Under the pieces are notes generated by a model. That model worked only from the letters and a program-made list of their open reading frames with translations, searched no databases and was not told the DNA's origin. Below, piece after piece: positions 1-13,700 of a stretch of DNA of 64,000 nt (the stretch's first letter is position 1; every line of letters begins with the position of its first letter). Source of the stretch: Rhea pennata (lineage: Eukaryota; Chordata; Aves; Rheiformes; Rheidae); assembly GCF_028389875.1 (NCBI RefSeq), contig NC_084667.1:64706570-64770569 (forward strand). The letters are read 5' to 3'. A program made the position numbers and the translations under genes.

Positions 1-3000
1 CACATTCTTCCTGCCAGCCTGGCAATCACAGGGGTTGCTGGTAAAGCAGTTTGCACAAGAGAGACCGCAGCTGTCTTGAAGGGAAGACATACAGTATGCG
101 TCAAAAATCTTACCAGGACATTATTAAAAATAACAGAAAAATCATGAGCAGTTCCAAAAGGAAACAAGAACAATTTCAATTTTGTTCTTCTCTGCATTCT
201 GTACACTCTAAGCTGTAAGGCAGGAAGACAGCCAAGTGAAATGTAAATGTATATGTACCACCTTGTTAACAAAAAAGCAATCTGCCAAGCATCAGTGTGA
301 GTTTCAACCCTGCCTGTTTCAAGGAATTGCAAGCTTCAAAGCCCAACAGGGACCATCTAAAGATTATCACAATCAGGCAGAGACAGTTATCGCTTTCTTA
401 TCTTTCAGTTTTTTCTTGGAAAACAATCCGGGAAAATTAAATGAATAATCACAACATTGTACAGCATCAAAATTATCATGACTCATGCTACATATTATAC
501 GAACCATGTAAAGAGAAACAGTTATCTATAGAATCATCATGTTTTTCTAGGTTAGCACATGAACTATTGCTATAGAAACCACAGCTTTTTCCTTTCCTAA
601 CTAGATTGTGAATCCACTTCACAGTCGAGACATTTCTAGCATCTACTGTAATGTTTACCAATTAAAGGCACTACAAATCAAGCTATGCAAGCTAAATCTG
701 TCCAAAAACACTAAAAAAAAAATTTCTGAATACTTGAATTAAAATTATTTCTTTTTATGTAGGTAATGCGAATCCAGAACTGTCAGTTAGAACAGCAGAA
801 ATGTAGGTTAGAAATAACACTGTTACAAACAGAATGTTAACCATTTCATGGATATCAAATACTTTCATCTGAAGAAAAGCAATAAGTAAAGGTGAAAAGC
901 TTTCACACATTTACAGAACTGGGGTAGAAAAACCGACTGCAGTATTTAGTCATTTAGGTTATACATCCTGATAGCTGTGCCTACTTCTTCCTTTGATGGT
1001 ACACAAGCCAGGAGCTGGCACCCCTGGCAGGGAGAGTCTGAATCATGCCTGATACTCAACGCCAGAAGAGGTGCTAACTGCTTCTGAGAGGTGACATGAA
1101 TGCAGCTCTGAGTGACTATCACTAAGGCATGAATTTGTGCATCAACTATCTCAAACTCTTCTCCCACTGCACAAAAAGAGAAATATTAATGCTTCACATT
1201 ACTGAAACGTTAAGACACAGGGATTATTAGAAGAGGTCACGTTTCATCAAGGCTATCTCTTTGCGGTCGGATGCAATGAGTTTGCAGGCAGTCTGCTACT
1301 CTGATTTAGAGTTGGGTTTTACTGCGATTGTATCAGCTACCTTCCGTGCTGCTGTATTAGCATCCTTAAAGAGCTGCACCTAGACAGTGAAGAGAACACC
1401 TCAGAAAGGTTCATAGCGCAACCTGCCACCACTGTGGAGAGGAACAGTTTTGTCAGCGGGTGACTGGGGAGCTGAACCTCCTGGGAGGCCTTTCTAGCAG
1501 GCACTGGGGAAACTCTGCTACTCCCAAAACTCACTTCTATCCAGGTATTCTCACCGGAGAGTTTCAGAGATTTGTTTCAGATTAGCCACAAATCAGTTCA
1601 CAGTGACAGTTCTTCAAAATCTGTTTTGTTAAGAGGATCCTATCTCCTTATTTCATCTTTTCCTATGGAGGAGTTGCAATTAGGGGAGAGCGTGGCCAAA
1701 GATATCTCCAAGTGAGAGGCACAGCAATCTGAAAGCTTTAAACGGCAGGAGGTCAAAATAGACACTATGTTGTTTAACCAACAGCCATAGCATTTTCGCA
1801 ACATGAAATTTGCTGTTGTTGTTGTTGAAGGGTGAAGGGCTGAATTTTATATTGAAATAAATCTCTAGAATACCCTTTTTTGAAATTTTATGGGTTTGAT
1901 ATTTTTTCTCCTCTCTGACTCACTGGTCATATTAATCGGGAAATATTGTAGACAGTAAAAAATGAAAGCAGCAGTGAACACAGATCTCTGTATAAAGAGC
2001 ATGCTCTTTTTCTATTCCAAGTAATACTAAGAATACTTTTACTTATTGTGTAGAATTTATTTTACTTTTCAGGATAGGCACCACCAAAGCAAAACAACCC
2101 AACATAAAAACCCACAGGAACTTGCAGAAAGCTTTTAACTGGCTTTACTTCATATGGAGAAGCCTTTATTCAGCAAGAGTTTTGCCTCTATCTTTAGCAC
2201 TACCATGATTTTAAATAAGAATCGAGCTCTGTTACCCTGACTCATCATTTACTCTAAAGAAAGCAGTTAGAGCTCCTGTGGATCCTAAGCTGTACAGCTG
2301 AGCAGGAGCATAGAGGAATAAATAGTTTATTTTACAAAATTTCTGCTTACAGGCATGTACATCATGCCCTCAATTAATACTAACCTAAACTACCAGGGAC
2401 AGAGCTTTCTTTTATGTTATTAACAGACTGACAATATCATGAGCTCTTACCCGAAATAAATACAACCTAAAAGAGAGAACAGTGTGTACAGCACCTGGAG
2501 TTCAGAAAAATGTATGATGAAGACAACATGTTATGGTTGCTGTATTTTGTTCCTTCAGAATACTTACATACATTTCTGTTACTTGCTTATTTAATTTCCG
2601 ATGCTGCATTTGAATACTAATTAAGGAAATGAAAAGAAGTAAACTGATTGCAACCACTTAACAGCTTGACACCACCTGAAGATGAGAGGCCTTAAAATGC
2701 TGACTTCCAGCAACGAGAACCAAGGCTCCAACCACCCTCAGCAACGACTTGCTGTAGAACTGTGCCTCAGTTTGTAACCTCTCTGCCTGTCTTTGAAGAC
2801 TATTTTGAGAACACGAGTCAGCACAAAATTGCGAGGAAGAAGTTCTTTATAAAAACATTTGTGCTCGGTGTGATGCAGGCCAAGCTTCACAGTAGCCAAA
2901 ACTCCTACAAATGCATGCATGCATGAACCAGATGATCAGCTAATGAATGCTTAGCTATTTTTACAGCTATTTAACTGTTTTGGTTTTACATACCTAAGTA

Positions 3001-5335
3001 AATCATTTATTCCAGAATACTACGCTTCATTAACTTTGAATTTTTTAAAGATCTTTTTGTATGTTATCATAAAATATGTGCACATCTCAACAGAAATGAA
3101 TGATTCATGTAATACTTGATCTGGTCTAAGTCACTTAACGATAATTCTTATTACCCAGGTACTCTTTTGTAAGTAAAAATGTAATATTTAAAGTACTAGA
3201 TAACTACTGATCATTTGTAGGAATCTCAGGCCTCTTAAAGAACACTGTGAATCTCATACACTCCTTTTTCTTTTATGAACTTAGTGCTGATAAAATACAT
3301 GATAATGACTATCATGAGGACTGAAATCCTTTGCTTATTTGCAGAATAGGTACATTAGAGAAGGCTTCTTACATTCTCCCTGATCAACAATATAAAGCAA
3401 TTCTGGCATGTTTCTTGGTGCTGTTGTGATGTAAGAATCTTAAAAACTGTAAACGAATCTGCAGTACTAAAAGTACTATACATACATGTTCCAGGTGACA
3501 TTCAAAATGAAGAATATAAGAAAATTCCTATACACACACACAAATGGAGGTGCTACAGCTCTTTCTTTGATGGCATGAGAGGCATGGAGATAAGCTGGCT
3601 AGAATTTTTTTTCTGAACGTGTTATGCATGTTTGATTAGGGAAAAAAAGTAAAAGAACAAGAAACTGCAATTGAAGTGAGAAGGATAAGCTTTCAAATGT
3701 GGTGTAATAATCAATTCTATAGATCAGACAGAAACGGCTTTTTCCCTGTGCTTGACAAAGTTGATGTTATAAAAAAGATAAAATGTTGAAACTTGCAAGA
3801 TTAAAATTATACAGAAAAAATTCCTTGTTTTCATTCTGATATGATGTGAATACACCTATTAAGAACATGTACTGAAAATACATTTCAAATAACTGCATGT
3901 TGAAATCTTGTTTCTTTCTCTGAATCAGAATGCCCTAAAGGGAGATAGAGACAGAACTGAATGTTGCCTGCATGATCTCACGTAAAACATGGAGCATATA
4001 TGGAGGATATTTGACTATTTTATCATGAGAGGGGAAATAAAAAAAAAAAAAAAAGATTTCTTCCTTGACAGACCAACTTAAGTACAAGCAAATACAGTAG
4101 TATATACAATCTGTTTTTTAATAAAAATTAAATAATACTCAAAAAGCTTATATTTCTATGTGGAGATAGAGTTTAGATTTTCTTTTTCCTTTAACTACAA
4201 TCTATTCCTTCATTCTGCATTGTATCCTCAACACCTAGCTAATTCTCTTATTCTGACATGTTGAAAAATGGTTAAAAAGAAAAAACGATATCCAGATTTT
4301 TATATGGATTCAAACAAATTGAGTGATTCCTCTCTTTCACTCTTTCACACTTTCATTTGATAGCAGATTTTTTTTTATAGTGTCTCCTGTTTTTTCCACA
4401 CTTGCTGTGATACAAGCAAATAATCTGTTCTGTTACTAAAACCTCACATTGTGAATCAAAAGGAATCTGGGGTTGCATCACATATTGCAGTTATTGCCAA
4501 AAATCCAATAATTTGAACATGCTGAGCAACTCAATGTAACACAATCCTTGTTAAAGTCTATGACAACCATTTCCACATTTTCCTTGTTCACAGTCAACTC
4601 AAGACCACACAAGACCGCTACCACCAGCAAGAAGGATAAGCATCTCACCACCACCATATTGGTTCCCATTCCTTACTGTGCAAGATCATGTAAAGCCTGG
4701 AAACCTTGCTGTATCAATGCTAACATACTTTTCATATTTCACAAAAGGCAGAACAATTAGAAAGACAGTCTCTGTCAAAGCAAAGTTATAGACTTTTAAG
4801 ACAGCTACTGGAAAAATGGTAGGATCTGTGATCACCAACTACAGTAGGTCTCTCTGCTCCTTTCCATTATAAAAGATCCTACTGCAGAAAAATAGGAACC
4901 TTCCATTTCCCAGAATTAAATTCTTTGGACTGACTTTATGCTCTCATTATATACTATGTAGGTTTATGTCCATTTAATTAATTTAACGAAGGCCCATCAT
5001 GGCAGGTCAGCGGCCAGGCCTTCATTTCTGTGCATCTCCAAAGCTGGACGGGGGGGGGGGGTGCAAGAAAGAAAGAAAAAATTACTTTCACATCTCCCTT
5101 CCCACCTCAAGAAGCATAACAACTTGTAGTTCTAAAACAAAAGCTCCATAGGAAATACCCTGACAGAACATGGACGAAGGCTATTTTGACCTTCATTAAC
5201 AGAAGAGAATTGTAATGTAAATGCAAAATTTGAGTAATTCAACAGTTGTAGTAAAATAAAGGCAAGACAACATTCTTCATTCTTTGATTCCCTCTGCAAC
5301 GCATATTACTTACCTTCTAAAGGAAAAAAAGATTT

Positions 5336-5357
5336 TATATATATATATATATATATA
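5336..5357. repeat. (TA)11 microsatellite
   Basis: Eleven perfect TA units in ARID4A intron 11. Confidence 0.9.
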
Positions 5358-5670
5358 AATAAATTCTCCAAATTCTTTTTACCTGTGATATCTAGCTTGG
5401 TCCACAATTAAAACAGATTACATACTGTAACACTTGAACCAGGAATCTGATTTAATGGGCCAGAATGACAGTTCTGCTCTGACACAATCTAAAACGATTA
5501 ATATCTGTGCTCTGCTACAGCATGAAGATGCTCATTTGTCACCTGGACATAATGGATTCTACAGTTTTTCTATCAGCACATCTACCTGTCTGGAATCCCT
5601 TGCTTCACTAGTTACACTCTGATTAGTCCTTTAAAATAACTCCTTTTCTTTTACAGGAATGTTGTGAGTT

Positions 5671-5692
5671 GGGGTGGGGGTGGGGGGTGGGG
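5671..5692 (+). repeat. G-quadruplex-forming G-tract
   Basis: GGGGTGGGGGTGGGGGGTGGGG, four G-runs separated by single T, is a classic very stable quadruplex motif. It lies on the template strand of ARID4A in intron 11. Confidence 0.85.
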
Positions 5693-6553
5693 TATTTGCC
5701 TTTTTTTTCCCTAAAAAAAAAAACAGAAAGAAGCTCCCCCTCCCCCTTCTTTGTTTGAAACACAGCACATTTCTGCAAAAGCCATGAAAAATGATGTTTA
5801 AAAATGGGTATTAGAAAACCAGTATAACAACCCTTGACTTTTAGTGACTGATATTCTGCAATTTTATCCAGCATTAATACAAACAGACCAATACAGACTG
5901 CAACAGTTCACACCCTGCAAAATGTGGCCTATTCAGTCCTTTTCACTGTGAACAGAGGAAAAAAACCAAAAGATTTTACATTCTATGCACATTCATCTTT
6001 ATATGTATCTATCATATCATCATTTTCACATAGACATATAGACTCCATTTTGCAGAACTCTGTTACTAAGGCGTAAAATTAATACCTAAAATAGATTCTT
6101 ATTGTCTTTTTTACGTGGAAACATCTACCCTGGTAGCATGCTCCACCAGACTGTTCATGCACCAGAAATCTCAAAATCTCTACCTCAAATCCACATTCGT
6201 ACTACAAATATCAATAATCACACACGAAAACACAAAATCCTTACCTATGAGCTGCATTCTTTCAAATGTAAAATGGTTTTATTTCCTTTCTACCTAATCT
6301 GCCCAGTGCCCGGACATATTTCAGCCTGCCTTGCAAATATTTGCTTTCTTTCTCTCTCACTGCACGGCATCCGCAGTTACACAGCATTACTTACATTCTC
6401 TTCCATATAAAAAAAAAAAAATCAGACATTACATGAAAGGAAAAGAAAAGAGACAGCCCATTTCAAAGCATCTGGCAAGCCTCCCCTGGCAGGCTGCCAA
6501 GCCTCTGCTAAATCTGCCTCTCTTCGGGAGCATGCTCACTCGAAACCAACAGT

Positions 6554-6571
6554 GTGTTGCTGTGGCAACAC
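6554..6571. promoter_or_regulatory. Palindromic X-box (RFX-type) motif
   Basis: GTTGCTGTGGCAAC at 6556-6569, flanked by GT and AC, resembles the RFX X-box. It lies in a GC-richer island of ARID4A intron 11 (about 6.46-6.60 kb). Binding is not shown by sequence alone. Confidence 0.4.
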
Positions 6572-7559
6572 TGTAGGCAGCCTCCAAGTATGAACAGCCA
6601 TTCTGTTTTCAGTGTGACAAAACCACATACTACAGGGGAAGTGAAAGGGAAACGCTATTTGACCTTCCTTAGGAGACAAACTTCACTTGCTTTCGCTGCA
6701 TAAAGCAGCGAATGTTTCCAAGCACACTGGAAAATTCCCCCCCCCCCCCAAAATAAATAGGCAAATAAATCCCATAGCCGAACGACGACAAAAAAGAAGC
6801 ACCCTCCTCCCTTACTCGTGGATTTAAATATAGGTGATAGAAATGAAAGGGAATTCTGTAATTTTGTTTCTGAGGACACTGAGACATGTTACCTTCCACT
6901 GTAGAAAAGGAATGACTCCAAATATTTTACTTTATTCTAATGCAAAAAGAAAATTTCCATGAATCTCAACCCGTTATTAAGCAGAGTGCCCATTTCGGAC
7001 CATTTCTAATCTCCAGTGACAGTGGTCAGGAAAAAACTAATGCTGTGACTCAAAGATAAGCACTGTACTGCTTTTAGAGTCTGGGGCAGCAAATAGCTTT
7101 TAACTGGCTCTAGGCATTAGCTCACACTTTCTTTTACTCAGCCTAGTATTTTGGTTTTAGCAGTTCATTTTGTCTTTTTATCAAACTACTCTTTTCAGAA
7201 AAAAGTTATTTCTCCTTAACACTGGATTATTACTATTCAGCTGAACATCAAATTTTTGGTTCAGATTTTCTCCATACTTCTTTCTCTTTGATCCAGATTC
7301 TTTCTGTCACTCCTTTCTGCCTTGAATTCTTAATTTCTGAGACTCGTCTCCAATTTCTGCATTGGATAATAGCAGGCTACCTGTCATTGCACGCAAATCC
7401 CATTACAGAAAGCTAGCAGCAAAGACAAGAACAAGGGTCGGAAAACTCGTTAAAGAGAGTAAGCTAAGGCCGAGAGTGAAACTTCAGCGAATGGAAAATA
7501 TTCAGGCATACAAATTATTCAGTTATCTTTGAAACGTGACTGAAATTGTTCAGACTTAC

Positions 7560-7726
7560 CACTATTTCTTCATTTTTTTCCTCAGCTTTTTCTTCCTCTT
7601 CATCAGTTTCTGCAGCAGCTCCATCTTCTTCATCACTGCTAGATGATTCCAGAATTTCATTTATGTCAATTTTCCAGTTACGAGGAACACCTTTTGTGTT
7701 GAAGAACGTGCTTGCTTCCTGCAACC
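7560..7726 (-). CDS. ARID4A: ARID4A exon 11 (codons 247-302), last exon visible
   Basis: The 167-nt exon encodes [20 protein letters not shown], then [16 protein letters not shown] and a Glu-rich tail ending KNEEIV. The serine-acid cluster looks like a casein kinase 2 type target, which is an inference. The acceptor is CTTCTGTAG and the donor GTAAGTCTG. The ARID-domain exons should follow but were not found in 1-7,559. Confidence 0.95.
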
Positions 7727-10700
7727 CTACAGAAGAAAGTGCTCTGTTTTTATCTCATCCAACATATTCAGAATTACAAAGCATTTTTAATTTACTTTTT
7801 TATGTTGTTGCAAATTACAATGCCATTTTAAACTAAAAATGAAATTCAGAAATAAATTAACCTAAGGTGGTAAACCACATATTTTACCTTTAAACACAGC
7901 CCATACATTTTACATTTCAAGTTTGTCAGATTTTAAAAATCAATTATCAGTAACTCAAGGAGCTTAGAGTTGAGATCATCCATCCCATACCCTGCACCCT
8001 GCATGTTATTTTCTAGGTAGATGTCTTTATGAACCGTACTACAGTCTTCACATATTTATATGCACAACATCAATGACAAACACCTATAGTTATCCATATA
8101 TATTCTGTGCAACTGTGAAGCTGCTCTGTTTCTATATGTATAAGACAGAAATTCTGTGATACAAAGCTATTTTAAAAAATAAACCATCACAGCTAGATCA
8201 AGTAACAGGAGTTCCTTTGTTCTCTTTGAAAGATATGCAAGTTGAAAGTTTAGATTGAAAAAAAACAATTTAAGAACTTTCTAAAGAGAAGGTACATTAT
8301 TGTTTGGAACAGAGGAAAAATACACCAATGAGCAAGGCACTGAGGGGGCAGGGGAGAAGTCACATTTGTACAACAGGAATACCTCAAATTCTTTCCCTTG
8401 AATAGGTGCTCCAAGGGGGAAGAAAAACAAAGCAAGACAAACCCACAAAACCCCAACACACAACCCCCCTGAGATACATTAAGTGACTTTATTAAAGAGG
8501 AATCAAAAAAGTACCCAGAAGAGGTTTGTCCTCCAACAAGCCATTTGCAATGTTGCTGGAGAATAAAAAGCACCAGAACTCCCTTTACTCAGTTACTAAG
8601 GCAAATGGCGATATTCAGTCCGTTACACATACCTTTCTCTGAACTGTTTAGCCATGTGTGAGCTATGTGGTCAAACAGTTCAGAGAAAACTATCCATAAC
8701 CGGGCAGGTATAGAGTGATTCTTCTCCAAATATGCTTTTCCAGCTTCTAATAATCAATGGCTGAAGTATTTCCCAAGCCAAGCATTGCCTCCAGAGTCTC
8801 TTATTTAATAGCTGCTGATGGAGTATCTTCCACAAATTTGTCTAATCTCCTTATGAAACCATTTGTACATTTGGCTCCACAAAACTCAACTACGGCAATG
8901 AATCCCACAACCCAGTTAAATGCTGCAGGGGAGGGGAAAACAAAATGAAGATGGAGTGGGGGCAGAAAAAAGAAAAAGACACTCCCTTTCCTTTCTTGGA
9001 TTCATCTTATTCCTTACATCTGATCACTGTCCTGAAGTTCTGTACTAAGAAATAGTTAATAATGACTTCCATATACCTTCTTATCACTAGTGATTATATG
9101 AATCTTAATCAAAGCTGCGTTAATACTTTATCAGGTTTAATCCTTACTTGTAAAGTGTTTGTTTTGTTTTTTCAAATACAAACATTTTAGAGATTTCTCC
9201 TTAACCAATTTTGTGATTCAAGGCCTAACTGTGAGAAGCAGCATCGGAAGTTTTTAAAAAAATACTTACATCCAGGTGAGAATCTGGCCTTCCACAAACA
9301 CTCTAAAACATGGATATTGTAGTCACATCATCCATTCAGAAATCAAACTCTGTTTTTAGTCTTTTATATCGAATATTAATCACAGGCTACACAAATAGGC
9401 TTGTCTAATAAAGTTTTCTCCTTGTTCTTCAGGTATTTTTCAAATAAAGACAAGTATTTTTAATTCTAGCATGCAACTTTGGTTTTAGAGGAGGGGCACA
9501 TCATTGCATAATGGCATTTCATATACTCTGTCTTAAATATATCCTATTCAATTTGCCTGAATTTGGAGCAGAACAAAAGGAAGAAATAAAAGTCAAATGA
9601 ATGAGACTTCTACTGGGTGTCACTTAAAAGACAAGGAGGTTGTATCCCAAGCTGCTCTAATTCAGCACATTTTAAATTGCTTGCAAAAATCCTAGTGCTT
9701 TTACTTCAAATCAACATGATGTCACTTATTTACAAAAGATAAAATTATTATTATGTAAGTTTTTTTTTTAATAGCTAAAACTTAATTTACCTTTCTTAGT
9801 AGAGGACTCAGACTTTGGTAAGTTTAAAACATCTAGTTCCTTAATGTCTTTTCTTGATACTGAGTAACTGAAAAAAAAAGAAAGTTCTATTATTATTTTT
9901 TAATCATAGCAAGGCAAGTACTCCACTTAAAAAATAGTAATTTCTACATATTCAAGATACATCATTTATTTTCCAGGTTCTTTCTAAGTAATAAAGAAAT
10001 AAGGCATTTGTTATTGCAGGTCTTAATTTAAAACTCAAAAGCAAAATAAACTTCCAATCTTCCTCTGAAACTCAGATACTGAAAGTACTCTTGTAATTAA
10101 GACAAGTTTGTAAAGTTTCTGTATTTTAAACATTTGAGTTATGCAAATTTAAAAAGTGAAAATATTCCACATAATTAACAACTTAAAAAATGTTTTCTGC
10201 TTAACTAATAGCTGACACCTTAAATAGCAAACTTGTTAAAGAGAAACAAGTCCTCTATTTTCAAACTGCATTTCTGCTAGCACAGAACAGCAACGAAGCC
10301 ATGTTCACATATCTGCATTGATACATGGTCAATTTTTATGTTTAAATTACAGAAGTGCTCTCACAGTAAAACATATTTAAGTTGCTCTGTTCTAAACTTA
10401 CACTGAATATTCAGTTACTGAATTACTGCAATAGAAATGCTAACCAACCTGCAAGGAAAGCCTTGCAAGTGAGTTGTTATAATAAGATTTTTTTTTCTTT
10501 CTGTTATTTCAAAAAAACTTAAGTAAAACCTCAGGAATTGGAGGCTGCCATTTTCTGAAGTTAAAGCCATACTACTATGAAGGAAAAAAAAAGGGTAAAA
10601 CAGAGCAAGTCTGCATGTTTTTCCAGTGACATTTACCTTCAGCATATAAAGATTCAGACCAACCCAGAATGCTGATGACGTATGTCTACATTAGAAGGCC

Positions 10701-13700
10701 AAAATGAATAAAGCTTTCAGCTACCTAGAGTATGTTTCAGTACTCAAGTACTTGCATTCCACCCAAAATCATGGCTATTAAAATCTCAGACTGTTCACTT
10801 TGAAAGAGAGAAAAAGGGGTGACAGCTGACCTTCAGCAAAAATGTTTTTAGTTACAATATGTTGAGACAGATGCATCAGAAGTACTTTACAAGGATGAAG
10901 AGAAATAATGGGAAATGGCTTAAAAAAACAAAACAAAACAAAACCCCCCAAACACTTTTCATACTCTTTTGAATACATTATTCATTAAGTAACACACATC
11001 TTTCTCTCTCCCACTCCCTCTTTTTTTTTTTAATTTTTATGTTTAGGAACAATACGATTTGTCTTTATTTTCCCAGAAATCTTTGTCCAGACTTTTGTAA
11101 AAAATTTAATTCAACAGTTACTTTAAATTCATTTCTCTTTTCAAAAAAGTTGGTTAAAGACTTTTCAATTCTGCTATTAAAACAACACTGGACATCTGAG
11201 CATTGGAGGGAATGAGTCAATCAGGTAGCCAACTAGTGTAACACTACATTATAGAGGGAACTGTGAAGGAAAAAAGCCAAGCTTTAGAGAACAGGAATCT
11301 TCTTACGCTATTACTTGCTTATTTCAAAGTTGTTAATCTTTTCTCCTTAAAACAAAAAGGCACGAAAAAAAACTTTGGTAATCCAATGAAATCCATCACT
11401 ACAAAGACAAGGTAAGTGTTTGCGTGTGTGTGTTTCAGCGGGGGTGGGGGGAACCCATCACAGAAGAAATTAGTTGGAAGTGGACTACGAATGAAAACAG
11501 TTAAAAAATACAGGAAAATGTTTAAGATTAAATTTATTTTTCTTCCAGTGAAAGCAAATGTTAGCCTCAGACGTTTCTCAAATCGTGTAAGATTTCAGGC
11601 CCTCCTCTAAAGCTGTAAGCCATTTATTTGTTTTTTCCACTTAGCACAAATGTGGAACAGTAAATGCATAGCAACAACACTCTGCAAAATTGTACCCTTA
11701 CTTATAGAAATAAATGTTAATGTCTTCAGAAGGAATATCTCATTAGTTTTTCTTATTTTTCCTGTATAAAGCTATTACTTACAATTTTGAATCTGCAAAG
11801 GATCGAACTAAACACTGGTCCTTCTTCACTGTGACATCATCATTACAGCTGGGAGATACAACCTGAAGTTTCAAACAAAACACTTTTTAGAAAAAAAAAA
11901 AAAAAAAGAAAAAGAAAAAAGGCTGATCTTGATAGCAAAGAAAGAAAGATGGGTATCAGAAAAATTACCGTTTCTCTGTTTCTTTTATTATAATGTCCAG
12001 TCCTGAGAGAAGAAGCAGATAGTCCAATTTATATTGCAAAGGCCAACAATGACAAATTTTAAGAAGCAGTTAGTCTTATACTATGCAATCTTCTTGTCAT
12101 GTGAAAGCCCAAAATGTTTACTATTTAATTTGCAAACTTAAAAACTACCCTATAGGAGTGAAATCATGGAATTCTGTTTGATCACCCTGTTTTTTTCCTC
12201 CTGCTCCTATGAAATCCATACAAAGCAACCGTTTAAAAAGAAAAGTCACAGACCCACTCATTTTATATTAACTTCCGATCTTAGGCATCCAAACTGACAG
12301 GTAAATAGTTGGGTTTTTTTGTTTGGGTTTTTTTTTTTTTTTTTTTTTTTTTTTGAGTTGTGGATAACATAAACCAGTATGGAATCCAGTGCATCCTGCC
12401 ACAGCAGTATTTCCTCTAAAGGTCCAAAGAAGTGGAAAAAAAAAACGTATTTGCAATATTTGAATTACCATAAAACACAGAACAAGGTTACATTTTTGCT
12501 CTAGACCATATATCGATAGCACAAGGTGTGATGATGAACTCCTGGACCTACCAGAATTAGTGGAAGCTGTGCCACCTAATTCAGCTGAGGCAGGATTTTA
12601 CCCCAAAAATCACAAAATGACATTCTTGTTTCTCAGAAGAGGACAGAGCAGTAGCCACAGGGTCTGTATTAAGTTAATCTCCTATTTAGAACCATATTAA
12701 TTTAAAACCTATCCTTGGCAAAGAGATATGTAACAATCAGGACACACAGAAGGACACCACATCTCACATTTTAAACTAACATAAAATGCATAAGTCAGCA
12801 TCAACTGTTCATCCTATATTGCACCAATGTGTCTTTTTCAGGGAAGGGGAAGATAACTAGCCAGTGTATTTAAGCTTTTTCATAGAAGAAAGTAGAATGT
12901 TAAGCTAAGTTAGAAGATTGTTATAGCTGATTGTTCCAGCTTACCCTGATGACTCAAAATAAAGGACTATGACGTATTCAGTTAAGTAAACAATATCTAC
13001 AAGAATCTGAACAAAATCTATCAGTTCAGCTCTCTAACGAACTCTGTTCTTTAACGAACAGTTGTCTTTCATGGATGATGACAGAAGATGTGTATTCAAC
13101 TTGTCCAATGATATTGCAAAAATTTTACTTAAGAAAACAATTCAGATATGTATCTGTAAACTGTGTGTAAAAATCTGCAAGACACCTACCTTTACAGTAC
13201 AAGCTAGGCACTTGTACTTATTTAATATATATTTATATTTAGCTATGTCTACAAACAGACACATCTTCTATTTATAGTCAAATAAAAATAATAACCAATC
13301 TGTACTGCTCGAGTAACTGACCGCTCATGTAAAAAAAATGCATAAAACGAGCTCGTACTTCTTAAAATTGAAAGTCTAAGGAAAAAGGAAATCATTAAAT
13401 ATAAAAAAATTACAAAACGTTTCACTGCAATTAAAATTTATAAATCTAGTTCTTTGTAAATTGCCTAGAAGTGCAAGTTCTAACATATCCAATTTCTTAA
13501 AAAGAAAAACATTGTTATATACCAATCATTTCAAGTGCAGTTGTGAAAGATATAAGTCATAAAACTACGTACAAGTTATACGTAAATGCTAATGTCCCTT
13601 AGAATCTTTAGTCTCCTACTAAATAAGTAAAAATGTTTGTAAAAATGCAATATGGAATACTTGTATTTTTAGAGAATTTGTACAGCAGTGGTTAGTCCAA

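Larger units (their letters stand above)
1..7559 (-). other. ARID4A: ARID4A intron 11 (partial; runs off left edge)
   Basis: I looked on the minus strand for the ARID-domain exon expected next (human PEEELDPEERDNFLQQ...) and did not find it. The interval contains simple repeats, a G-quadruplex motif, an X-box-like palindrome and two short exon-like ORFs discussed under findings. No coding exon of ARID4A or of another gene is supported. Confidence 0.7.

Noticed and set aside
7546-7836. 96-codon + strand ORF rich in serine
   Set aside because: It is the antisense shadow of ARID4A exon 11; the acidic codons read backwards as Ser/Phe.
12319-12353. Long T-run, considered as the tail of a processed pseudogene on the minus strand
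   Set aside because: The adjoining sequence shows no coding remnant or target-site duplication that I can see; kept as a simple repeat.
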